From Stenogyne calaminthoides (Eukaryota; Streptophyta; Magnoliopsida; Lamiales; Lamiaceae), in contig JBBCBC010000009.1 in assembly GCA_037126765.1 (NCBI GenBank), forward strand, positions 29,038,870-29,102,869: a stretch of DNA of 64,000 nt, given 5' to 3'. Positions 48,960-60,240 of this stretch are shown one piece after another (the first letter of the stretch is position 1; each line of letters starts with the position of its first letter). The notes beneath the pieces were generated by a model, which saw only the letters and a program-made list of their open reading frames with translations, did not search any database and was not told where the DNA came from. Position numbers and translations under genes: made by a program.

Positions 48960-49560
48960 CTTCGAGATCGTGGGGAATCGTGTTGGTTAGGTGAAAAACA
49001 ACGGTTGAGATTAATCTTCGATTAATCGGGTATCTGAACAAGCGATCTCCTCCAAAAGTAAGCCGCCAAAAACATCCTCATTGGTCATTAATGTAGCGAG
49101 CATTAAATGACTGTTGACCTTCTTCGGAATTTAAAACGATCCCGCCCAAAAAACATTCCTCAGGTGTTTTGTATTTATTGCGAATGATTTCTGAGCTTCA
49201 CTTAAGCAATAAATGAGTTGCATGAGTCATTACTTCTTCAGACTAATTTTTTCTATCGGTCTTCTTGAAATCTTCGACCTTGATAAAATGTCAAGATAAT
49301 ATTGAAATCTTGAAATGGTTCGGTTTGCTCTTGAAAGTAATCTTGACCTTGAAGAAATTTGAGTTTCCCGAGACTCGATTCAAGATTTCCATTTTATCCT
49401 AAGCTTCTCGGTGAGAGTCCGAGAAAACTTCATGCTTCGAAAACCTTCAATTTTTCAGATTTTTACTCTATACACCGTTCTAACATCCCTAATTCAATCG
49501 AAAGTTCACGAAATCTTGATTCCGCCAAAGGTTTAGTCAAGATATCGCTCTCTTATCGAG
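48960..49560 (-). other. Spacer between pol and the third gene of element B
   Basis: No frame of interest. It would hold upstream promoter elements of the third gene if it is transcribed separately. Confidence 0.5.
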
Positions 49561-50335
49561 ATGAATTTTCTCCATCCTTATGTCCTTCTTTCTCGACATG
49601 ATCTCGATGAAGTGATGTCCGATATCCACATGCTTGCATCCGGTGTGTAATAACGGATTTTGTGAAATAGCAATGGCACTATTATTGTCACAAAATATTG
49701 GTACTTCATTGCTACAACTTTATAATCCCTTAATTGTTGTCCGAGCGAAAGAATCGAAAACCACAACAAACTTCCCCCGCACCATATATTCAAACTTCAA
49801 GAGTACTTGTTGCTATCGAGGTCCTGCTTTCTTCGAAAACCAAGATATCGAACTTACTTCCTAGAAATTGACAAGTTCCCGAGGTGGACTTTACATCACA
49901 CATTCGCAACCTCCATAATCGATGTCTCGAGTAACCACTTAACTCAAGGTTATCATCACCGGATACCACAATCCTCTATTCATCGTGCCTTTAAGATACT
50001 TCAAGATCTTTTTTGGCGACTTCCATGTGACTAGCCTTTTGGATTAGCTTGGTATCTTGCACATATCCCAACAAAGAAATGTTATATCCGACCTACTTTA
50101 ACGTGAGATAGAGCAATGGTCCAATGATTCCTCTATAATCAATATGGCTCACCGATTTGCCTTCGAATCGGATCCATCTTGTAGTTAGTATTCATGGGAA
50201 TCCTAACGTGTTTGCAATTATGTACACCATATTTAGCAATCGATCTCTCTACGGTGTGTACTTTGCATGGTTGATGAATATTCCTTCCTTTGATTGTTTC
50301 ACTTGAAGACCTAGAAAGAAATTCATCTCTCCCAT
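49560..50335 (-). pseudogene. RNase H and RT end, element B
   Basis: The minus strand shows HVDIGHHFIEIMSRKKDI near 49570-49620 (RNase H end) and, upstream, GLQVKQSKEGIFINHAKY around 50270-50310. The frames between are broken. Confidence 0.75.
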
Positions 50336-50960
50336 CATTGACATCTCAAATTTGCCTTTCATCGGTGTTGAAAACTTTTCACACAAACCGATGGTTTGAG
50401 ATCCAAAAATGATGTCATCAACATATATCCGAACTAGTAAGATATCTCCCCATCCTCTATCCCCGAACGAGTTCTATCAACATCCCTTTGACAAAACCAT
50501 GGTCAATGAAAACCGAGAAAGAGTATCATACCATGCTCGGGTGCTTGCTTAAGACCATACAAATCTTTTTTCGAGCACAGAAACTTGGTCATTCTGTTTG
50601 AAACCGGAAGGTTGTTCCACATAAACCTCTTCTTTAAGCACACCGCTTCGAAATGCACTTTTCACATCCATTTGATAGATCGTGAACTTCATGTGGGCAG
50701 CATATGCAAGAAACAATCTGATGGCTTCTAGTCTTGCAATAGGTGCAAAGGTTTCATCATAATCCAAGCCTTCTTCTTGGGAATAACCTTGTGCAACTAA
50801 CCTTGCCTTGTTTCTTACAATGTTGTTGTTTTCATCTCTTTTATTCTTGAAAACCCACTTGGTTCCAATGACATTGTGCCTTTTCCGTCTATCTACCAAA
50901 TTCCCCATACTTCATTTCTTGAGAATTGATTCAAATTTCATCTTGCATAGCAAGAATCCA
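50336..50960 (-). pseudogene. Reverse transcriptase of element B
   Basis: 50549-50908 is open: GTKWVFKNKRDENNNIVRNK, then ARLVAQGYSQEEGLDYDETF and YQMDVKSAFRSGVLKEE. The catalytic block RIYVDDIIFG lies near 50410-50440, followed by KGKFEMSMMGEMNFFLG. KSAFRSG differs from the usual KSAFLNG. The stretch between 50440 and 50549 is frame-shifted. Confidence 0.92.
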
Positions 50961-51538
50961 ATGAGAATCTTGTAGAGCTTCACCAATCTCAAGAGGTTCT
51001 TTCTCCGATAGGAAGCAGCAGAATAGTGCACTCTCACCATGGAACCTTCTTATTTTAACACCTTCAGTTAGATCACCCACAATATGACTTGTAGGATGAC
51101 TATCTAACCATTTCCTTCTTGATGTTCCCCTGTTTCAATAGTATCCTCAACATTTGAAATGTTAGGTTCGATTAAATCAAGAAACTTCGAGGAACAACAA
51201 AAACGAGAGAAAGGAATCATCTTCCTTAGGGAAAAATTCTATTCGAGAACATTGTCGAGACATTTGTTCCCCTTTGGTTGATAGATTCAGAATTTGCCTC
51301 ACCGTGACCACATCTTCATTGGCATCACATACCCGAGTCCCGAATCGTGTCTGCTCAGATTGGTCACCTTTGGAGTGTTGGTTTTCCCGAGTCTCACCAT
51401 CCTCGATTTCCATCCCGAACTTCTTTATCTGAGTCTCGAGTCACCCAATCATAGATAGTGATGACTTCTTCTTTTCGTGTTCAATGGATGATTTATCTTT
51501 TCTGTTTGGGCTTAATCTGGGTGATCCTCTTGGTCGAC
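50961..51538 (-). pseudogene. Integrase-RT linker of element B
   Basis: Between the integrase end and RT; hydrophilic, mostly frame-shifted. No motif recognised beyond its position. Confidence 0.6.
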
Positions 51539-51880
51539 TCATCTCAAGATCATGTTCTTGTTTCTTCCGAACACAAGTAGATTCATCAAAAACAACATGA
51601 GGTGTTTCCTCCACAATAAGAGTCCTACAGCTTGTAAACTCGAAAGCTTTTTGACTTTCGAATATCCTAAGAATATTCCTTCATCGCCTTTACTATCAAA
51701 TGTTTTCAATCGATCTTTACCATTATTGTGTATGAAACACTTGCAACCAAACACACGAAAGAAAGAAACAAGAGGCTTCCTTTTATTCCAAAGCTCATAT
51801 GGTGTTTTGCCTTGACTCTTGGTCAGCATGGATCTATTCTGAGAGTAGCATGCAAAGGTTGACAAATTTTCAAATTTCAA
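51539..51880 (-). pseudogene. Integrase C-terminal part of element B
   Basis: It reads KTPYELWNKRKPLVSFFRVF and GCKCFIHNNGKDRLKTFDSK, then GIFLGYSKVKK, in one open frame. This matches the integrase C-terminus of element A at 22785. Confidence 0.92.
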
Positions 51881-52104
51881 AATCTTTTAGGAATATCGAC
51901 CTTCAAATATCATTGTCCTTGCGAACTTCTTTTCGAGTTATGTTCCTTCTTTCAAAGAACACCATTTTGTTGAGGGTCCTTGGTGATGTTTCATGTAAAA
52001 TTCCATTCTCTCGCACAATAATCGATATGATATGATTTATAAACTCGGTTCCTTTGTCGATCCGATTTTGACCACACTCGATTTTTTCTCATTATCGAGC
52101 CTTT
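51881..52104 (-). pseudogene. Integrase core, second half, element B
   Basis: This stretch should hold the second aspartate and the glutamate of the DDE triad. It is broken by gaps, and fragments such as the region before NSLSTFACYS fit only by position. Confidence 0.6.
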
Positions 52105-52850
52105 TCAAGAATTTCGCGCAAACTTTATCTGAGTCTCTTTCTTACTAAGTAAGAATATGACCCAAGTATATCTTGAACACTCATCAACTACTACCAATGA
52201 GTATTTCCTGCCATTCGTGCTCACAAGTGTTATAGGACCAAAGAGATCCATATGCAATAACTGAAGTATTCTTTCAGTAGAAACTTCAACTTTGCTTTTA
52301 AATGATGCTTTAACTTGTTTTCCTTTCTGGCACGCATCACAAATGTGTTCCTTATTGAACACTTCATTAGGAAACCTCTCACAAGAGCTAATCTTGCAAG
52401 CTTGTTCAGGGGTTTTGAAGTTTAGGTGATTCATTCTTTTATGCCATAACCAACTGGTATCTCGTGGAACTTTTAGAACTAAACATGTATCTTTAGGAGT
52501 TGAACTCCAATCGACAAGATACACATTCCCTTTTCTTGTACCAAATAAGAATACTTTCTGTGATGTATCATCTTTCACAAAACATAAGTTCTTGGAGAAC
52601 TCAACATTGAAACCCTTATCACAGAATTGGCTAATTGACAACAAGTTATGCTTCAATCCAGATACATATGAAACACCATGGATATGAACTGAGTCGATTT
52701 CCAAAGTTCCATATCCTTCAGTCTGTCCCTTGGAGTTATCTCCAAAAGTGATCTGCGGGCCTCTTTGTTCAACATAGTCACTGAGCATCTTCTTGAATCC
52801 TGTCATATGTCTTGAGCATCCACTGTCAAGATACCATACATCGAGAGCTT
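52105..52850 (-). pseudogene. Protease site, pre-integrase and integrase N-terminal part of element B
   Basis: It is open over 234 codons. The aspartic protease site WYLDSGCSRHMTG lies at about 52800-52845. Then HGVSYVSGLKHNLLSISQF, the integrase zinc finger (WLWHKRMNHLNF ... CDACQKGKQ), the first catalytic D in LLHMDLFGP, and VVVDECSRYTWVIFLL. The catalytic DSG triad is intact. Confidence 0.93.
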
Positions 52851-54162
52851 TTTTTCGCTCTCTTTCATCGCTGCCATGTGATCTTTCATCGCCTTAGTGC
52901 CCTTGTTTTCCTTCCGAAAAACAGATCAATTCTTAGGTACCCAATTTGTGTAGGGTCCCACGAGGTTAAATTGTACCTTCGAATCCAAATCACGACAACT
53001 CTAATCACTTTAGAGTGGCTAATTTGTCTTCCATAAACATCAATATATACATCCACTACTCGGGGCGCCTTAGCGGTTTTAGATATGTGTGCTAGCTTTA
53101 GAATGAACATGGGCTTTTGAATTCTTCTTTGGTTCAGGCCTTCTGTTCAGATGCTTAGGCTTTTGTGCAGCTGGTCTAAATCTTTATTGACTTGGGTTCA
53201 GATAACCTTTACCCTTAGGCAAGTGAGGTTCAGTTGTTCAGATTGAACTGGGTCTTTCAAACAGAATGAGGACTTGGTCTCTTCGATTGAGAATGTCTCT
53301 CGCGAGTGTTTCTCATCCGAGGATTCCTCTCGATGGTTAAGTGTGGAGCCTTTCAGTTTGCATTCTTAGCTGAGGCTTTGAAGTACTTTGCTCGAAACTT
53401 TCCAAATCGACTTTCGGTTTTCTAGCCTTCACCTGAGGTTTGGACTTTCTAGCCTGATCATTCAGTTTTACTGAGACCATATGTCCTTTTCCCTTGTCTA
53501 CAACCTTGGGCATTACTCCAACTTGAAGTGTAGGTGCCACTGGTTTTACAAAGATAGTCTTCTTGCTACTTGATGCAAAGATTCGATGACCTTGTGAGGT
53601 TTTACCGAATAAATCCTAATCCAATTTTTATAGTGGCGGATCTCTAACTCAATTTCATCTATCACATTAGATGCATTATTCAATAGAGTTAACTTCTTCA
53701 TGCACTACCCTCACAGATTCAGAGAGTTTTATGCTTCTCGGAGAGGTCATTGAACTTCGATTACGATTAGTTGAATTTCTTCAAAGGATTTCTCTAGCTT
53801 TTTCGCTTAGGGACATTATCATCTTCTCTTTTCTCTGAGAGTTGTACTTTGAGAACATCCAGTTCATCAAGAGCTCCCATTAATTGAGAAGTGATTTCAA
53901 TATTGCTAGAGTCTTTCCATTTTAGATTTTTGACTTTTTCGATTTATTCTCTTCTTGAGTTCGATTTAGCGATCCTTGCAAAACAAAGATAGTCCTTCAT
54001 CGATTCTCAAAAGAATCCATCAGTCAAAAATGATTTTTTCGGTGGAACTTGAAAACTCTTGTGCTAGTGTAGGAGCAACAACAGAGAAAGAAGAGTTTAC
54101 CTCCTCAATGGCCATCGACATATGTCATCACTTTCGTTGTGCGAGAATATCTCATCCAAGAG
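52851..54162 (-). pseudogene. gag-protease linker of element B
   Basis: Lysine-rich fragments (KVVDKGKGHMVSVKLNDQAR, KPQVKARKPKVDLES at about 53380-53510) lie between gag and protease as in other SIRE elements. The frame is broken throughout. Confidence 0.65.
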
Positions 54163-55304
54163 CTAGATCCCCTCCTCGAGTTTTTCTTTCTTCGCTACCA
54201 TGGCCTTTTTGCTTGAGAACTTCTGGTCTCTTTTAGCTTGCCTTTCTCTTCTCTCCTTAGCACTCAAATCTGGACAATCATACTGGAAGTGACCTTTCTT
54301 CTGGCAATTATAGCATATGTTGGCATCATCATCCTGATCATTTTCTTCTTTGGACTTGGAGTCCTTTCTCTTGGATGAAGATCCTTCAAATTTTCGTGTC
54401 TTTCTTCTTCTCAGTTGATCTATCCTCAGGTTTCTTCTGGTACTTGTGGTTCCTGTAATAGTTTTTGTATTTTCCAAATCTACTATTGAGTCTATCAAAC
54501 CTTCTTGCCATCAGTGCTAGCTTTTCCTCAAGCTCATCCTGATTTTTGGCATGGGGGTTCTCAGACTCTCTAGTTTTACAGGTTTTATCTTTGGCTTTTA
54601 AAGCCACATTCTTACTCGATGAAGAATCATCTTTCTGTCCAGCCTTTTTGGATTTCTTATCAATTACAAATTCATAGGCTTTTAGCTCAGAGAAGACTTG
54701 TTGGTAAGGCATTGAACTAATGTTCTTGGTGTTTTCAATCACCACTGCATGAATATCCCATTTCTTAGAAAGACCTCTAAGAATTTTCAATGCAACTTCT
54801 CTCTGTGGGTATTTCTTTCCAAGTGCATTTAGATCATTCATGATGCTAGTGAATCTGACTTCCAATTTGTCTATTGATTCACCACCATCCATTTCAAAAC
54901 TATCAAACTTTCCAATTGCCACTGAAAGTTTGTTTTCTTTTATATGATCTGTGCCTTGGCACATAACAGCTAGTGTATCCCAAATCTCTTTAGCAGTATT
55001 ACAGTGAGAGATCATTCCCATCACACCATCATCAATTGTACTGTATAGTGTGTCTTTAGCAATGTAGTCTAGATTGACTAACTTTCTCTCCTCAGGAGTC
55101 AGTTGGTCATCAGACTTAGGAAATTCTGCTCTAAGATCAATTCTCTCATCTTCTCATTCTCTGATTCACCACAATGAAAACGGAATGGTCCTTGAGAGCC
55201 ACTCTCCACATACGCTCATGTTTGGAATACATATGAGCCTGCATTCTCAGTCTCCATAGATCATAGTTCTCCACTGAGAACATGGGAAGTTTTTTAGAAG
55301 ACAT
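54163..55304 (-). pseudogene. gag of element B
   Basis: It begins MSSKKLPMFSVENYDLWRLR at 55304 (copia gag N-terminus), with gaps near 55150. It then reads HCNTAKEIWDTLAVMCQGTD, ALKILRGLSKKWDIHAVV and a charged region. After a frameshift near 54400 comes the zinc knuckle CYNCQKKGHFQYDC (CX2CX4HX4C, intact) at about 54270-54315. Confidence 0.92.
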
Positions 55305-55417
55305 TTTTCTGATCTTTTGAAAAGTAAAAAAATTTCAGCAAATAAGATCAGTTTAGATAGACCACAAGTATTTTTGAAAATAAAACTTTGGTCAACACAG
55401 CAGGTGGTCAAGTTAAA

Positions 55418-55434
55418 CCACTGCTCTGATACCA
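55418..55434 (-). other. Primer-binding site of element B
   Basis: The minus strand reads TGGTATCAGAGCAGTGG, the standard initiator tRNA-Met site, two bases from the LTR. Confidence 0.95.
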
Positions 55435-55436
55435 CT

Positions 55437-57446
55437 TGTTGGTCCCGGTGCAAACGAGTCTTACACGTGTATGGGGGAATACACGTGTTCAAGGTTTTTA
55501 AAACTTTTTCTTCTTGAGGTCACTTTTAGGTCGATAATCCTCGAAGATTAGGTTCGAGAAGACAGACGCTTCTGAGTCAAAGTCTATCGAGACTGTGATC
55601 CCGAGTGCGCCGAGATACCTCGAGATAATCCCAACCCGAGTCCCGAGTGTCAGAGATCCCGAAGTTGCTTGGATCAGATAACTAACTTATCAATCCTCGA
55701 GAAGAGAGTTCATTTTGATAACTATCTCTGTTTCTAGCTACTCACCGTCTTGAATGGTTGACCCTTTAGATTATACTTTCGTTTTAAGCTTTGCTAAAAA
55801 CCTTCCCTTTATGAAATAATGATTAGGCCGGTGATTCACTTATGCGCAACTTCAAAGGATTGATTCCAACCAATATCGATTGAAAAAGTATGCTTTCAAA
55901 ATAAGTCAATGCAACAGTTAAGTACAGATAAGGAAAGCAATAAAGAACACAAAAATTATAGTGGTTCAGAGACTCAAGCTCCTACGTCCACTCTCCCTGA
56001 CTCTTCAGAGAAATTCACTATCAACTTCTGAGCTTTCTGACTACCTCGTAGTTTACTTACTCAACTCGGCCATGAGTTTTCTGACTACTCCACGTAGTTT
56101 ACTTACTCAACCCGACCTTGAGTTTTCTGACTACCTCCGTGGTTTACTTACTCAATCACACACAAGCTTTCAGACTACCCCTGTAGCTTACTAACTTCTC
56201 CTCTAGAGTTTTCTGACTACTCCGCGTAGTTTACTAACTCTTTACAACTCTTTCTCACCAACAAACACACTCCAACTACCTTCTCAAGGGTTTTGGGGTT
56301 TCTCGGTTGGTTTCCAACTATGATGAGATATCCTTTACAATGAAGCACAATGCAAAGAGTTAGGATATCTCGACTAAGCTTTGGATAAATCTTATCAAGC
56401 TAGGCTTAGTATAGTGAGCTCTCTTCAATATCGAAGCACTTGGGAAATTCTAAGTTTTTCGAGTGCTTTCACTTTTGCAAGAATAAGTTTGAGCTCTTTG
56501 AGTTGCGTATAAATTTCCCGTAACCTTACAATGTAGAGGGTCACCAGTATTTATAGGCATACACCAAGGTCATTCTTAAAAACTATCTGTTGGAGAGATA
56601 GCTTCGTGAGTTCCCTCTTGTGGTGTGTGAAACGGCTATATTTAGGGTTTGAAACTCCCTAACACGTTTTAGGCAATAGCCTTTCATGTAGCCGGTCTTC
56701 ACTTTTTGCAGTCTGGAACTTTTGTACATCTGACATCTTTTTCAGCGACCTGTCACTGTCAGTGTCAGTATGGTACAGTGTCGTCTTCCTCTTTTTGACT
56801 TTTGTCTCCAGTTAAAGGTAGACACCTTCAACGGCTCTTTTGGTTACAAACTCTGAGTTTGATATAACCTTAACAACACTTCTGACTTAGTTCCTTTTGT
56901 CTGCATTTGAATGTCTTGGCAATATCTAACTTCTTAAGGAATCGCGATCTTCTCAGTATTGCATCCTTCAGATAGATATTATCAGTGCCTCGGAACACTT
57001 AGGTTCATACTGAGCATTCAGTACATTACTGAGTCTTCAGTAATTACTGTGCCTTCAGTATTCTTGATCTTCAGTTCTTCAGTCTTCTGTCTTCTGTGTC
57101 TTCAGAGTCTTCTGAGTCTTCAGGGTCTTCTGAATCTTTGTAGTTTATACTGACTGATGTACTGAGTCTTCGTGCTGAGTCTTCAGTTACTCAGTATCAT
57201 ACTGAGTCTTCAGTATCTCAGTTTCATCCTGAAACTTCGGATACTTCAGAAACATACTGAGTTCTTCAGAGTTTTCAGAACCTATCCAAAACTATATCTG
57301 CTGACTATACATTTCGCAGATAACATCCTGAATACTCTAAAACTGAATCCTGACTCAACTATCAAGATCATTCTGAACATGTCATACTTAGGGGTTTTGA
57401 AATCTTAATCAAAATCATATATCTTTATTAAATTCATCTCCCAACA
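55437..57446 (-). repeat. 5' LTR of element B
   Basis: TGTTGGTCCC to TCCCAACA on the plus strand. TATA box on the minus strand at 56549-56555. The part 56930-57440 is rich in TTCAGTCTTCTGAGT words, while the matching part of the 3' LTR has lost many of the CAG/CTG triplets. Confidence 0.94.
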
Positions 57447-57800
57447 CTAACTTTTTCCATTTTTCAAGCACTAGCTCTAAAATTCGAGTATCAATTGATC
57501 AATATGATTAGAGAATATATTCGAGCTTAATAATGATCTTTAAAATAACAACACTTAGAAGGCAAAATCCTATCTAGAATTTATTTAAGGAAGATTTTCA
57601 GTGCAACTGAATATGCCCCGAGCATATACTACACACACAAAAAAAAATTAAAAAAAATCATTAACTGTGAACTCTTTCTTCACAATGTCACTTTTTAGCG
57701 TACAAATGTTATACTATTTAGCATATAAATTGTAACTATTTATTTAATAGTAATTTTTAGAAGAACAAAATATTATTTTAAATAAATGATACACTTATAT
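57447..57800. other. AT-rich spacer
   Basis: Nothing recognised other than the target duplication CTAAC at its left edge. Confidence 0.6.
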
Positions 57801-58074
57801 ACTCCTCCGTCTCATGTTAACTTGGTTTGGCCACACAAAATAAAAAAATGGAATAATAACTATGATTTTGAGGGGTACTTTTGTAAACTTTTATGTATAA
57901 AAAAAAAAGAGTTGAATTGTGTGTATGAGTTGGCCCAAAGTAATGACATTTTTCGTAAAATTATGAATATTACGAGGGTGAAATTTATAGAGGATTATTT
58001 TATTTTTAGGGTGTGCAAGTTATTTTGGAGCATTAGAAAAAGCGTGCAAGTTATTATTGAATAGAGAAAGTACT
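57801..58074. mobile_element. Degenerate Stowaway-like MITE
   Basis: The left end ACTCCTCCGTCTCATGTTAA resembles a Stowaway terminal repeat, and the right end (AATAGAGAAAGTACT) is loosely complementary. No coding. Low copy similarity makes the boundaries approximate. Confidence 0.5.
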
Positions 58075-58822
58075 AAATAGTGGCACTTCGTATAATTAAT
58101 AATGACATTGAAAAAACAGTTCACGTAAACTTATATTTAAGTGTATACTTGTGAGCACGCACATGTTGCACAACCTTCTCTTTTAGTTAATTATTTAATG
58201 TAAAATAGAGATTTTTAAAAAAAGGCAAGACGATGTCCATCATTTAAGTATTACACAAACATAGAAAAAAAAAAAGACACACAGAGTCGAGTAATCTAGG
58301 CTATAGTTTATTAGGAATACAATCCAGCTGATCAAAGACCAACCGTAAAAAGAACAATAGAACGAAAAAGGGTAGTGTACTTTCATCCATTTTCACGAAC
58401 ACGTACCACTTGATTTCATATTAGAGATCCATTTTTCCATCCAACTTAATTGGTATGAGTTCTCTTTTAATTAATTATTTAATGTAAATCTTCCAAAAAA
58501 ATAAAATAAAGGAAAACAAAAATAGTTTTAATGAACCGTTTTCTTAATTGTATGAGTAAATTCACAATAAAAATTACATGTCCCATGTAGTTATTTGGGG
58601 AGAAATTCTCCGACAATACAGGCCCACATGTGACTGTTATTTAAATGTATCCGTCAAATTCATCTGATTAAGGGTCCAACAATACGGTGATACAGTTCAA
58701 TTGAGGGCCCAATAGTACAATTATACAATTTGATAAAAATAAGTTTCATAAGATACTTTACCTTTGTTCGATGATTCAATTTTTTAAAAAACATAACAAA
58801 ATAATAATAAGATAGAACTAAA
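58075..58822. other. AT-rich spacer
   Basis: No gene, RNA gene or mobile element recognised. Confidence 0.6.
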
Positions 58823-58824
58823 TA

Positions 58825-59295
58825 CTCCATCTGTCCCGATCTTATTTACATTTTACACTATGTACTCGGAATTTAAGAAAAAAGTGATAAAGTGTTGGGG
58901 TAGAAAGAGTTGTTTATTAATATTTTATGTGATAAAGTGATAAAACGATAAAATATTGGAGGTAGAAAGAGTTGTTTATTACTCCCTCCGTCCCGTGATT
59001 ACTACAACACTTGTCTTATTTTGACGTCCCAACATTACTGCAACACTCCCAAAATGGAAACAAACTTAATATTAATACACTCACAACACCCTTATTTTAT
59101 TTCACTCAAACCCATTAAAATCCACTTTACTTGGTTTGCGTGCCGTTTTCAGTATTGCAATCATCTTGGGACGGAGGGAGTAGTATTTTATGTGATAAAG
59201 TATAACGTGTGTATTTTCATTTAAGGAAATGTCTAAACAAAATTGGGACGCTCAAAACGGAAATAGTGTAAACAAGATCAGGACGGAGGAGGGAG
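58825..59295. mobile_element. Outer Stowaway MITE, interrupted
   Basis: The ends are CTCCATCTGTCCCGATCTTA and the complementary AAGATCAGGACGGAGGAGGG. TA flanks both sides (58823-58824, 59296-59297). It is interrupted by the inner MITE at 58982-59180. Confidence 0.85.
58982..59180. mobile_element. Inner Stowaway MITE
   Basis: 199 bases. The ends CTCCCTCCGTCCCGTGATTA and AATCATCTTGGGACGGAGGG are complementary, with TA on both sides (58980-58981, 59181-59182). This is the classic Stowaway (Tc1/mariner MITE) terminal sequence. It sits inside the outer MITE, so it is younger. Confidence 0.92.
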
Positions 59296-59297
59296 TA

Positions 59298-59740
59298 TTA
59301 CTTTTAAATTTTGAATTTTACAATTTTCTATCACACCGTTCTTACACAAAAGACAAGTTTATTAGAAAAGGAAAGTAGAAGTGAATTCATGAGGAAAATA
59401 GAGGCAAAGATAGTATTTCATTAATTTAAGAAACCCAAATGCAAATCTTGAAAATTGAGAAGGCATTGACATGGACAACATATGTTATGATTGCTTTCGA
59501 CCTAAACATGAAACTTCTACTTCAATTTTTAAAAAGTAATCATAATTTGTATTTTTGTAGCACTACATTTTGAACATATCTCAACACTTTAATAGTGTAA
59601 CTACGTGGTTATTATTTACATATTTAAGTTGGTAAAGTTCATAAGCATATTATGATTAATGTAATTTTGTGGGAGATGAACGACTATGTCTCGTATGCAT
59701 TAGATACACTATGCACTCTATAATATATTTTACAAATTTA
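59298..59740. other. AT-rich spacer
   Basis: Nothing recognised. Confidence 0.6.
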
Positions 59741-59856
59741 TAACTTATTGCACTGAAATTTGCGACTTGTTAAATTGAAACGTGCAATTATATTTTACGA
59801 ATACAGATTGCACGTTTCAATATAACAAGTCTCAAATTTTAATGCAATAAGTTGCA
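59741..59856. repeat. Hairpin (~48-bp stem)
   Basis: 59741-59789 pairs with 59807-59856, with mismatches (GAAACGTGCAAT against ATTGCACGTTTC is perfect). It is related in sequence to the hairpin at 33197-33274 (shared ACTTGTT, TGCAAT words, and ATACACTATG beside both). It ends about 15 bases from the broken RNase H of the next element. Confidence 0.75.
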
Positions 59857-59869
59857 AAAAATTCTGCAG

Positions 59870-60240
59870 AATGAGCTACGATCTGCAGTGGACTGAGCTA
59901 CGATCTTTTGCAACTTAGAAGCCCAAGAGATAGTTGTACCACCAAAAGTAAACACATACCCTGTAGCACTCCTTCTTTTGTCGAGATCATTTGATGCCAA
60001 GTCTGCATCTACATTTCCTGCCAACCCAACGCTTTTGCCCTCAAAGCACAAAGCTTGTTCAGTAGTACCTCTCAAGTACCTTAGGATCCACTTCACTGTC
60101 TCCCAATGCTGTTTACCCGGATTGCCCATAAATCGGCTAACAACTCCCACCGCTTGTGTAATATCAGGTCTTGTACACACCATAACATACATCAAACTTC
60201 CAATTGCTGAAGCATACGGAGTGTTTTGCATGTAGGTGAG
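59870..60240 (-). pseudogene. RT end and truncated RNase H of the Tork-like element
   Basis: It reads SAIGSLMYVMVCTRPDITQA, WETVKWILRYLRGT, ATGYVFTFGGTTISWASKLQ, then KIVAQSTAD and unrelated sequence. The family continues with an acidic E-A-E-Y motif here, which is absent. GATCGTAGCTCA occurs twice at the break. A frameshift near 60235 separates it from the rest of RT. Confidence 0.9.

Larger units (their letters stand above)
42818..57446 (-). mobile_element. Complete SIRE/Maximus-like copia retrotransposon, element B
   Basis: It is 14.6 kb long on the minus strand with LTRs of ~2.0 kb. The target duplication is CTAAC (42813-42817 and 57447-57451). From right to left: 5' LTR, tRNA-Met primer site, gag, PR, IN, RT, RNase H, a third gene with its own TATA box, polypurine tract, 3' LTR. 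Several parts are open and clean, others are broken by one-base gaps. It has the same layout as element A but is a different family, judging by LTR sequence and the third gene. Confidence 0.94.
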
